Source: an uncultured Eubacteriales bacterium (GTDB lineage: Bacteria; Bacillota; Clostridia; Oscillospirales; Oscillospiraceae). Taken from it: a DNA stretch of 9,470 nt. Of the stretch, positions 1-5,620 are shown piece after piece. The notes below the pieces were generated by a model that had not been told where the DNA came from, did not search any database, and saw only the letters and a program-made list of their open reading frames with translations. Each line of letters begins with the position of its first letter. Position 1 is the first letter of the stretch. The position numbers and the translations under genes are program-made. Location: the NCBI GenBank assembly GCA_900544975.1, contig UQXI01000059.1, positions 1 through 9,470 of the forward strand, read 5' to 3'.

Positions 1-600
1 CGCTGTCCACTGTTCCCACAGCTCAATGGATTTGAATTTCAATGTATAACCTTCGTCAGAGCGGGTGATCAGGGCCACATCATCCTCAGACAATCCGGCA
101 TCCCGGGCCGCTTCTTCCATATCTCCAGCCGCCGCCGTGGTACACAGCGGAGGAAATACCACGCACCACCAGTTGTGCCCTTCCCCCGCCCCGATGGTGA
201 CCCGCAGCGCCTCGTAAAGCCCCGCAGGAAGCTGGAAGGTATCATACACCCGGGTGGGAAACTCCTCCAGAGCCAGACTCACCTGGGCCTTCAGATGGGA
301 ACCCGCCTCCTGCAGCACCCGGTTGGCTGTCTCTTGCAGTTCCCCCAGGTGCTCTGTCAGGAACGCCTTGGCCGCCTGGGCAGAATCCAGCTCCCCCATC
401 ACGCCGTTCAGCTGCTGCACAATGGCATCGCGCACCTGGAGCTTCAGATCCTGGTCCTCCTGGGAGTCCGAATTGGCCACCACGTGAAGGCGGACCAGAT
501 TCTTCTCCAGCGCCTTGCTGTCCCGGAGGAGCCCCGCCCCCCAGGTGAGCGCTCCCGCTGCCAGTACCAAAATCCCCAGCCGTCTCCAAAACCGCGCCAT
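1..600 (-). CDS. spoIIR: Stage II sporulation protein R (SpoIIR), C-terminus cut by the window edge
   Basis: SpoIIR is made in the forespore and sent across the septum, where it triggers SpoIIGA to process pro-sigma-E in the mother cell. Two hundred codons are visible from the ATG at 600, with no stop before the left edge. The N-terminus has a basic start (MARFWRR) followed by a hydrophobic stretch at about residues 8-24, consistent with an export signal or anchor. Family hallmarks are LHVVANSDS (39-47), the following DQDLKLQVRDAI, and GEGHNWWCVVFPPLC (139-153); together they make the assignment nearly certain. The family is usually a little over 200 residues, so only a short tail should be missing. 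The start is supported by GGTGA at 607-611, six bases before ATG. The gene lies 54 bases after ispE and has its own candidate sigma-F promoter, in keeping with forespore expression known for spoIIR in Bacillus. No frameshift or missing motif is visible. Confidence 0.93.
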   Translation of the reverse strand, partial: MARFWRRLGILVLAAGALTWGAGLLRDSKALEKNLVRLHVVANSDSQEDQDLKLQVRDAIVQQLNGVMGELDSAQAAKAFLTEHLGELQETANRVLQEAGSHLKAQVSLALEEFPTRVYDTFQLPAGLYEALRVTIGAGEGHNWWCVVFPPLCTTAAAGDMEEAARDAGLSEDDVALITRSDEGYTLKFKSIELWEQWTA

Positions 601-605
601 AAAAA

Positions 606-646
606 GTCACCGTCCATCCGTAATTTCTCACAGTATGGACGGTAAC
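606..646 (-). promoter_or_regulatory. Hairpin covering the spoIIR ribosome binding site
   Basis: The minus strand has a 12-bp inverted repeat (arms 646-635 and 617-606, one G-T pair, 17-base loop) followed by five T residues (605-601) and then the spoIIR ATG. The right arm contains the GGTGA ribosome binding site (611-607). The left arm contains part of the sigma-F-like -10. The structure can therefore form only in RNA that enters from ispE, not in RNA started near 625. It may act as an ispE terminator, as a block to spoIIR translation, or both. Confidence 0.55.
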
Positions 647-660
647 CTCAAAAATTATAC
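632..660 (-). promoter_or_regulatory. Candidate sigma-F promoter for spoIIR
   Basis: On the minus strand GTATA (660-656) is followed by exactly 15 bases and then GTCCATACT (640-632). The sigma-F consensus in Bacillus is roughly GYWTA-N15-GGNNANANT. The -35 fits fully and the -10 fits at four of its five fixed positions. The expected transcript start, near 625, is about 25 bases before the spoIIR ATG. The -35 overlaps the last ispE codons and its stop (TAA, 657-655). A competing reading is that TATAAT at 659-654 is a sigma-A -10, but no recognisable -35 lies at the right distance. Forespore-specific control is expected for this gene; the site itself is inferred. Confidence 0.55.
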
Positions 661-1515
661 ACTTTTGGCAATAAAAACCTGGGGGTAGTTGTCCTTCAGC
701 ATGGTGCACAGCACTGCCCCATACTCGAACGAGGGCACGATGGCATACACCGCCGAGCCGGAACCGGTCATGGCAAAGCCCAGGGCCCCATAGGAATTCA
801 TCAGGGACTTGATGTAGTTGAGCTCCAGATGGTCCGCGGTGACCACCGGCTCAAACACGTTGCACAGCTGCCCGGCGATGGCGCCGATGTCCCCTTGGAC
901 AATGGCGGCCTCCATGGCCGTGTGGTCCGGCCGTTGGGCAATGGCCGTCTCATCCAGGCGGCGGTATAGCGCGGGGGTTGACACGGAAAACTCCGGCTTA
1001 CACACCACAAACAGGGTTTCCGGCAGGTCCGGCAGCTTCCGCAGCCGCTCCCCCCGGCCCTGGCACAGGACCGTGCCTCCCAGGGTGCAAAAGGGCACGT
1101 CGCTGCCCACCTCCGCCCCCATCTCCGCCAGGGCATAGACGGAGAAGGGATAGCCATAGTGCCGGTTCAGCGCCCGCAAAACCGCCCCGGCGTCGGCGCT
1201 GCCGCCGCCCAGGCCCGCCTGGGTGGGGATGCGCTTGGCAATCCGGATGGCAAGTCCCTCGGGATCCCGCTTGGCCGCCTGGCAAAATACCGTAGCGGCC
1301 TTCCAGGCCAGGTTGGTCCCGTCCTGGGGCACATCCTCCCGGTCGCAGGAGAGGGTCCAGGGCTGCCCGGTCCCCACCTCCACCTCCACATCGTCCCGAA
1401 TGGAGATGGTCTGCATCACGGACTGCAGGTCATGATAGCCATCGGGCCGCTTGCCCAGGACGTCCAACGTCAAATTGATTTTTGCAAAAGCGCCCTCGCG
1501 CAGGGTTTGGCTCAC
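655..1515 (-). CDS. ispE: 4-diphosphocytidyl-2-C-methyl-D-erythritol kinase (IspE)
   Basis: IspE is a cytoplasmic GHMP kinase that uses ATP to phosphorylate the 2-hydroxyl of CDP-methylerythritol, the fourth step of the MEP (non-mevalonate) pathway to isoprenoid precursors. The 286-residue product has the family's usual length. Visible motifs are AKINLTLDVLGKRPDGYH (11-28), with Lys12 and His28 at the positions of E. coli Lys10 and His26; the glycine-rich ATP loop PTQAGLGGGSADAG (97-110); GSDVPF (137-142), with the likely catalytic Asp139; and the C-terminal GHMP motif GFAMTGSGSAVYAI (246-259). The start codon is GTG at 1515. It overlaps the TGA of the upstream DUF1015 gene as GTGA, and GGAAGGAAG sits about nine bases upstream, so translational coupling is likely. 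Isopentenyl units feed undecaprenyl phosphate and prenylated cofactors. The stop overlaps the candidate spoIIR promoter. Confidence 0.96.
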   Translation of the reverse strand: MSQTLREGAFAKINLTLDVLGKRPDGYHDLQSVMQTISIRDDVEVEVGTGQPWTLSCDREDVPQDGTNLAWKAATVFCQAAKRDPEGLAIRIAKRIPTQAGLGGGSADAGAVLRALNRHYGYPFSVYALAEMGAEVGSDVPFCTLGGTVLCQGRGERLRKLPDLPETLFVVCKPEFSVSTPALYRRLDETAIAQRPDHTAMEAAIVQGDIGAIAGQLCNVFEPVVTADHLELNYIKSLMNSYGALGFAMTGSGSAVYAIVPSFEYGAVLCTMLKDNYPQVFIAKSV

Positions 1516-2750
1516 TTAATTTTTCTTCCTTCCAAGTAGTATCTCTTCTCCCGGGCGTGCCCCATGGAGAAGGTCTTCCGGGGCAGAACCCCGTCAGCCA
1601 CCACGCCGCGGAACAGCTGGCTCTTGGCCATAGCCGGGAGCAGGAAGCCGATGGCCCGGTCCTGGCGAGCCAGCGTCTTCAGGTCCTCGTCGCCGTGGAT
1701 GTAGTCAATCTTTCCGGGATTTGCCCCCAGGTATTCATCCAGGAACTGCTGCAGGGCGCCCACTTCCAGCTGGCTGCGGCTCCGGTCCAGGTACACCGTA
1801 CCGGTTTTCTCCCCGGCATACCATGTGATGGGATAGCCGTCCGGCGCGCACCAGGGCTCCAGCGCGGCCAGCAGGGCCTCCGGGTCCGTCTCCACCACCA
1901 CCCGGTGGATGGGCTCAAACTGCTGGGCTTCGTCGTGGATGTTCTCCAGCTCTACCAGGGCATACCGGGCGGGATGGTTCGACAGGTCCACGCCGGGGTT
2001 CTGGGCCTTCAGCTCTTCGTAGCAGCTCTTGGCCGTAGCCAGAGAGTGGTTGCCATCGCCCACGGCAAAGACCAGGGACGCGCCAGCCAGATCCCGATAC
2101 TTGTTCGGGCAGGCTGCGGTGTAGGCAGTCAGCCGGTTTTCAAAGGCGGCCGCCTCTTCTCCGGAGACCAGGTAGCCGGTGATATGGCCGCCATCTTCCA
2201 TGAGGTCAAAATCATACAGCTTGGTGAGACACTCCTTCTTCGCGCCGATGGGCTCCAGCAGGACCTTCTGGTCGTCGTCGCACAGGAGCAAAATATGGGG
2301 CAGCTCCAGGCTGGCATTCCGCCGGACCCGCTGGCGGGGGGGGATACGCTCCGTCACCGTCCGCTCGGTGGCCCGGATGGGGGACGTGGAACCGGGATTG
2401 TAGTCGTAGGCCTCCAGGTCTACCATACCCACCAGGCCCTTGCGCAGGGAACCATTCTGAAGTGTCCGCTCTACGTAGACAAAGGAATTGGCGTATGTCC
2501 GGAACAGGCCGCTGGCCAAATAGGCCTCCATGGTCCGGTTGATCTCCTCGGTGTGAGCGGCCTCCTGGGGAGTGCCCAGCTCTGCCTCCGGCAGAATCAG
2601 GCGCAGGGTGGAAGGGGCCTCCCCCACCGTTTCGGCCACGCGGGCCCAATAAGCGGGGTCAGAGGTAAACTGGTCGCAGGCGATGACTGCCCATTTCTCC
2701 ATAGAATCCACCTGGGGGATCAGAATATTTGCCGGCATAAATGCGTTCAT
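1512..2750 (-). CDS. DUF1015 family protein
   Basis: This 412-residue protein matches the DUF1015 family, whose biochemical function I do not know to be established. Visible features are the N-terminal WAVIACDQFTSDPAYWARV (about 20-38), the segment GSTSPIRATERTVTERIPPR (120-139), the family's most recognisable motif VGDGNHSLATAK (230-241, equivalent to the ADGHHRYETA-type motif of other members), and a conserved-looking C-terminus PRKTFSMGHAREKRYYLEG. Charged and small residues predominate, and there is no signal peptide or membrane segment, so it should be cytoplasmic. I chose ATG at 2750 over the in-frame TTG at 2753, because GGAG at 2758-2755 is four bases from the ATG but only one from the TTG. 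It is the first gene of a two-gene operon with ispE (GTGA overlap). That points to co-expression but gives no direct clue to the reaction. The assignment to the family is firm; the function is open. Confidence 0.9.
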   Translation of the reverse strand: MNAFMPANILIPQVDSMEKWAVIACDQFTSDPAYWARVAETVGEAPSTLRLILPEAELGTPQEAAHTEEINRTMEAYLASGLFRTYANSFVYVERTLQNGSLRKGLVGMVDLEAYDYNPGSTSPIRATERTVTERIPPRQRVRRNASLELPHILLLCDDDQKVLLEPIGAKKECLTKLYDFDLMEDGGHITGYLVSGEEAAAFENRLTAYTAACPNKYRDLAGASLVFAVGDGNHSLATAKSCYEELKAQNPGVDLSNHPARYALVELENIHDEAQQFEPIHRVVVETDPEALLAALEPWCAPDGYPITWYAGEKTGTVYLDRSRSQLEVGALQQFLDEYLGANPGKIDYIHGDEDLKTLARQDRAIGFLLPAMAKSQLFRGVVADGVLPRKTFSMGHAREKRYYLEGRKIK

Positions 2751-2777
2751 CAAACTCCAACCTTTCGTTTTATGTTC

Positions 2778-2797
2778 CCGGCAAATCCTGGCCGGGT
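2778..2797 (-). repeat. Leader hairpin upstream of the DUF1015 gene
   Basis: CCCGGC and GCCGGG form a perfect 6-bp stem around an 8-base loop. It begins about three bases after the predicted transcript start. A 5' stabilising hairpin or an operator is possible. There is no T-tract, so it is not a terminator. Confidence 0.45.
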
Positions 2798-2806
2798 TTC
2801 CCGTTC

Positions 2807-2812
2807 ATTATA
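2807..2812 (-). promoter_or_regulatory. Sigma-A -10 element for the DUF1015-ispE operon
   Basis: TATAAT reads on the minus strand at 2812-2807, giving an expected start near 2800 and a leader of about 50 bases. The -35 region at 17-bp spacing reads TTTCCT (2835-2830), which is weak. An AT-rich stretch upstream (2821-2870) may compensate. No -35 closer to TTGACA was found at 16-18 bp. Confidence 0.55.
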
Positions 2813-2924
2813 CACGATGTTTTAGAAAAAGGAAAGCATCATTTTGTTTGATTTTGCCAAAAAACCGTCGTATGTCTCCACAGCATAGACAGAAATGCGT
2901 CTCATCCCCTGGGGGAAACGCCGA

Positions 2925-2982
2925 ACCTGCTGCAATGGGGCGATCCAAGCCTTCTGACGGCTCCCGCCCCATTGCAGCAGGT
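2925..2982. repeat. Perfect 18-bp inverted repeat, long hairpin
   Basis: The arms ACCTGCTGCAATGGGGCG (2925-2942) and its exact reverse complement (2965-2982) flank a 22-base centre. The centre can itself form a 4-5 bp AGCC/GGCT stem. The element lies 18 bases downstream of the stop of the small gene at 3000-3329 and upstream of the DUF1015 promoter. Neither strand has a T-tract after the second arm, so it is not a standard intrinsic terminator. Candidates are an mRNA 3'-end stabiliser, a dispersed palindromic (REP-like) repeat, or part of a small structured RNA. Confidence 0.75.
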
Positions 2983-2999
2983 CTGCTCTGCGCTGTTGA

Positions 3000-3329
3000 T
3001 TACTCGGTGAGATCTACAAAGTCGCTGGCCTCGCCATAGCCTTCGTCCGGCGGGGTCACGTCCCGCTGGCTCCGGAGCTCCCCAATGCGCTGAAGAGCCC
3101 CATCGATCCGGCGGACCTGCTCGTCATAGGCCGGACCTGTCGGCGCGGCAGCTGCAATCTTGTCCTGATAGTACAGCTTGCCGATGGCCTGGTATGCAGA
3201 TTTGACCTTCTCCTCCTCTGCGGCAATGGCAATGGAGAGCTTCGCGGAATTGGCCGCCCGCTTGGTGGCCGAAGCCGCTGTCTGGGCTGCGCTGGCAGCC
3301 CGGTTCCAGAATTCATCAAAATGGCTCAT
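3000..3329 (-). CDS. Small helical (coiled-coil-like) hypothetical protein
   Basis: I cannot assign a function to this 109-residue protein. The first 50 residues (MSHFDEFWNRAASAAQTAASATKRAANSAKLSIAIAAEEEKVKSAYQAIGKLYY) are alanine- and charge-rich and should be largely helical. The rest includes a second predicted helix (about 68-90, EQVRRIDGALQRIGELRSQRD) and an acidic tail. The pattern ...AKLxxxIxxEExKVxxAYxxIGKLYY resembles small clostridial proteins that often carry a C-terminal zinc ribbon, but there is no cysteine anywhere in this one. It has no signal peptide or membrane segment. The ATG at 3329 is supported by GGGAGGAG eight bases upstream and by its own extended -10 promoter, so it appears to be a single-gene transcript. 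The good RBS and promoter argue that it is real. G+C use is like its neighbours. Confidence 0.8.
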   Translation of the reverse strand: MSHFDEFWNRAASAAQTAASATKRAANSAKLSIAIAAEEEKVKSAYQAIGKLYYQDKIAAAAPTGPAYDEQVRRIDGALQRIGELRSQRDVTPPDEGYGEASDFVDLTE

Positions 3330-3363
3330 GGCAGAATCTCCTCCCGGTTCAGGTTTCTTTTTT

Positions 3364-3372
3364 ATTATAACA
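3364..3372 (-). promoter_or_regulatory. Extended -10 promoter for the 109-residue gene
   Basis: The minus strand reads TGTTATAAT at 3372-3364, a complete TGN extended -10. No good -35 is present at 16-18 bp, which an extended -10 can tolerate. The expected start is near 3357, about 28 bases before the ATG. The element sits in the short gap after lgt. No lgt terminator with a T-tract is evident there, so read-through from lgt is also possible. Confidence 0.6.
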
Positions 3373-3419
3373 CAATTCCGGCCTGTCCGGTGCCATAACG
3401 CCGTTTTTTTACAAAAAGT

Positions 3420-4337
3420 TTATGTTCTGAGCCAGGTTTGGAACCGTTCCCTCAGGCTTTTTTTCTCCGCCGCCGGTTCTTCCTCCGGCTGCTCCTCCAG
3501 GGCCCGTGCAGCCGCCACCCGGTTCACGAAGAGCCGGGCGGGATCCTGCTTCCGCACAGCCTGCACCGCCAGAATGACCAGGGCCACCACGCAGCCCACC
3601 GCCGCCAGGATCTGGCTCACCCGCAGGTCGGTGCCGGGAATGTACAGGCTGTCGGTGCGCAGGCCCTCAATGACTGCCCGACCCGCGCCGTACCAGGCCA
3701 TGTACTGCAAGGCAGTCTGGCCGTCATACTTCCGGCCCTTGGACAGGAAGTGGAGGAACAGAAAGCCCACCAAATTCCACAGGGATTCATACAGAAAGGT
3801 TGGGTGGACATACACCGTCTGGCCTGTGGCCACATGGTACAACCCCATACGCAGGAAACTGCTGGTCTCCTCGCCGAAGGCCTCCCGGTTGAAGAAATTC
3901 CCCCACCGGCCAATGCATTGGCCGATGAGAAAGCCCAGGCAGACCAGGTCCAGCAGGGCAAACACATTCAGCTTCTTGATCCGGCAGTAGACCAGACAGC
4001 CAATCACCGCGCCGATGACGCCGCCGTAAATGGCCAGGCCCCCCTCCCAGATATACAGGCAGGAAATGGGATTGGCCGCATACTTCTCCCAGGAGAAGGC
4101 GCAATAATAGGCCCGGGCGCAGAGGATGGCGAAGGGGGTCACCCACAGGACCCCATCCAAGATGTCATCCTCCTGAAAGCCGAACTGGCGGCTCCGGCGG
4201 CAGGCATACAGCACCGCCAGGCACAACCCCAGGGCAATGACCACGCCATACCAGCGAATGGTAAGGCCGCCCAGGGTGAACCCGGTGGAGGGGTTCAGGG
4301 AAATCCCCAGGCCGGGAAAGGAAATTTCAGTATACAT
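3420..4337 (-). CDS. lgt: Phosphatidylglycerol-prolipoprotein diacylglyceryl transferase (Lgt)
   Basis: Lgt is an integral membrane enzyme that moves a diacylglyceryl group from phosphatidylglycerol to the lipobox cysteine of prolipoproteins, the first step of lipoprotein maturation. The 305-residue product shows several hydrophobic segments and the Lgt signature GRWGNFFNREAFG (143-155), with Arg144, Asn147 and Gly155. Also present are IRWYGVVIALG (27-37), EGGLAIYGGVIGA (98-110), HPTFLYESLWNL (178-189) and GRAVIEGLRTD (219-229). Tyr104 lies where E. coli Lgt has the functionally important His103; I believe this variant is seen in other clostridial Lgt proteins. About 40 charged residues (266-305) follow the last membrane segment, longer than a minimal Lgt. 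The start is the ATG at 4337: AGGAGG at 4350-4345 is seven bases from it, but only one base from the alternative ATG at 4343. The gene begins two bases after the yfmH stop, so it is the third gene of that operon. Confidence 0.96.
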   Translation of the reverse strand: MYTEISFPGLGISLNPSTGFTLGGLTIRWYGVVIALGLCLAVLYACRRSRQFGFQEDDILDGVLWVTPFAILCARAYYCAFSWEKYAANPISCLYIWEGGLAIYGGVIGAVIGCLVYCRIKKLNVFALLDLVCLGFLIGQCIGRWGNFFNREAFGEETSSFLRMGLYHVATGQTVYVHPTFLYESLWNLVGFLFLHFLSKGRKYDGQTALQYMAWYGAGRAVIEGLRTDSLYIPGTDLRVSQILAAVGCVVALVILAVQAVRKQDPARLFVNRVAAARALEEQPEEEPAAEKKSLRERFQTWLRT

Positions 4338-4339
4338 GA

Positions 4340-5620
4340 TCATACCTCCTGCTGCCGCGGCAGAACCACGGAAATGGTACAGCGGTCCTCCCGCACCGTC
4401 TGCCGCAGAAATGCTTCCACTTCTTCTTTGGTCACAGCGTCGTACTCCGCCGGGAAGGTCCAGAAATCCGTGCCGGAAAAGTGGGCCTGGCAAAGGCGGA
4501 AGCAGGTACTGTCAAAGCTGTCCAGACCCCGGACCCGCCGGCCCAGCGCCGATTTTTTCAGCCGGCGGAACAGTTCGTCCTCCACGCCCTGGGTCCCCAA
4601 ACGGCGGGCTTCCGCGCAGATGGCGTCCCGGACGGCCTCCGGATTGCGGCTGTCTCCGCCGCAGCTAAGGAGGGCAATGCCAGGCACGTCCTCATACCCG
4701 GCGGCAAAGGATGCGTCGATGAGCCCCGCCTGATACAGCTCCAGGTACAGCCGGGAGGACTCTCCCATGAGCGCCTCCGCCGCCAAATCTCCCACCAGCT
4801 CCTGCCGGGCGCCTGCGGGGCCGAAGCCAGGCCATGGGCAGGGGAAGCCCAGCTGGAAGGTGGGCATGGCCACATCCATCTGCCGGCGGGTGCAGGGCGT
4901 GGTGCAACCGGGCGCTTCCGCCGGGCCGTAGTCCCGCTGGGGAAGCGGGCGGCGCTCCCGGGGCAGGATCCGCTCCGCCATGGAAATCACCTGCTCCGGG
5001 TCCACGTCTCCCACCACACACAGCATCATGTTGGCCGGGTGGTAAAAGGCGTCGTAGCAGCTCTGGAGGATCTCCGGCGTGATGGCCTGGATGCTCTCCA
5101 CCGTCCCGGCAATGGGCACCCGGACGGGATGATGGCGATACATGGCGGCAAACAGGTCTTCATACACCCGGCTGTCGGCGCTGTCCTCATACATCCGGAT
5201 CTCCTGGCCAATGATGCCCCGCTCCCGCTCCACAGACTCCGCCGTGAAGTAGGGCGTGGAGACAAAGGTGAGCAGCAGCTCCAGGCAGGCTTCAAACTGC
5301 TCCGTACAGGTGAAGTAATAGGCCGTCATGGCGTAGCTGGTAAAGGCGTTGGGATTGGCCCCCAGGGCGGAAAACTCCTGCATCACGTCCCGATCCGGCA
5401 TCTCAAACATCTTGTGCTCCAGGTAGTGGGCCACACCCGCAGGCGTGTCATATTCCCGGCCCATCCAGGTGAACTTGGTATCGATGGAGCCATAATTGGT
5501 GACAAAATAGGCGCACTTTTTGGCAAACCCTGGCTTTGGCACCACGCACACGGGAAGACCGTTGGAGAGCGTGGCAGTCACCGCCCGCTCGTCCAGCTGG
5601 GGATCACGCAATTCCTTCAT
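4340..5620 (-). CDS. yfmH: M16 family zinc peptidase, EF-P modification-associated YfmH type
   Basis: This 426-residue protein belongs to the M16 peptidase family and resembles B. subtilis YmfH, named in databases as EF-P 5-aminopentanol modification-associated protein YfmH. It carries the inverted zinc motif HYLEH (65-69), with Glu68 as likely catalytic base. The third ligand is probably Glu140 in ERERGIIGQEIRMYED. The conserved substrate-side segment ALGANPNAFTSYAMTAYYFT (85-104) is also present. It is therefore likely the active half of a heterodimer with its neighbour YfmF. No signal peptide is seen, so it should be cytoplasmic. The start is ATG at 5620: it overlaps the yfmF TGA as ATGA, and a G-rich RBS (AAGGGGG) lies seven bases upstream. 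An upstream extension of 65 codons is rejected because it would overlap yfmF. The link to EF-P is by family name; the substrate is not deducible here. Confidence 0.9.
   Translation of the reverse strand: MKELRDPQLDERAVTATLSNGLPVCVVPKPGFAKKCAYFVTNYGSIDTKFTWMGREYDTPAGVAHYLEHKMFEMPDRDVMQEFSALGANPNAFTSYAMTAYYFTCTEQFEACLELLLTFVSTPYFTAESVERERGIIGQEIRMYEDSADSRVYEDLFAAMYRHHPVRVPIAGTVESIQAITPEILQSCYDAFYHPANMMLCVVGDVDPEQVISMAERILPRERRPLPQRDYGPAEAPGCTTPCTRRQMDVAMPTFQLGFPCPWPGFGPAGARQELVGDLAAEALMGESSRLYLELYQAGLIDASFAAGYEDVPGIALLSCGGDSRNPEAVRDAICAEARRLGTQGVEDELFRRLKKSALGRRVRGLDSFDSTCFRLCQAHFSGTDFWTFPAEYDAVTKEEVEAFLRQTVREDRCTISVVLPRQQEV

Noticed and set aside
242..709. 155-codon minus-strand frame near the left edge
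   Set aside because: It is out of frame with spoIIR, which has unmistakable family motifs, and its product is glycine-rich shadow sequence.
1482..2825. 447-codon open frame on the plus strand
   Set aside because: It lies antisense to the DUF1015 gene and the start of ispE, which have clear family motifs and RBS. Its translation has no recognisable domain; high G+C favours such open antisense frames.
2901..2916. Small palindrome TCCCCTGGGGGA between the DUF1015 promoter and the large repeat
   Set aside because: The centre is only two bases, too tight for an RNA hairpin, and such short G/C palindromes are expected by chance here.
2925..2982. The 18-bp inverted repeat as an intrinsic terminator
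   Set aside because: No run of T follows the stem in either direction, so it is listed as an unexplained repeat instead.
4338..4493. N-terminal extension of lgt upstream of 4337
   Set aside because: It would overlap the end of yfmH by about 150 bases and lacks an RBS. The AGGAGG at 4350-4345 clearly serves the ATG at 4337.
3438..4733. 431-codon open frame on the plus strand
   Set aside because: It is antisense to lgt and the yfmH end, with glutamine- and proline-rich nonsense composition and no RBS or motif.
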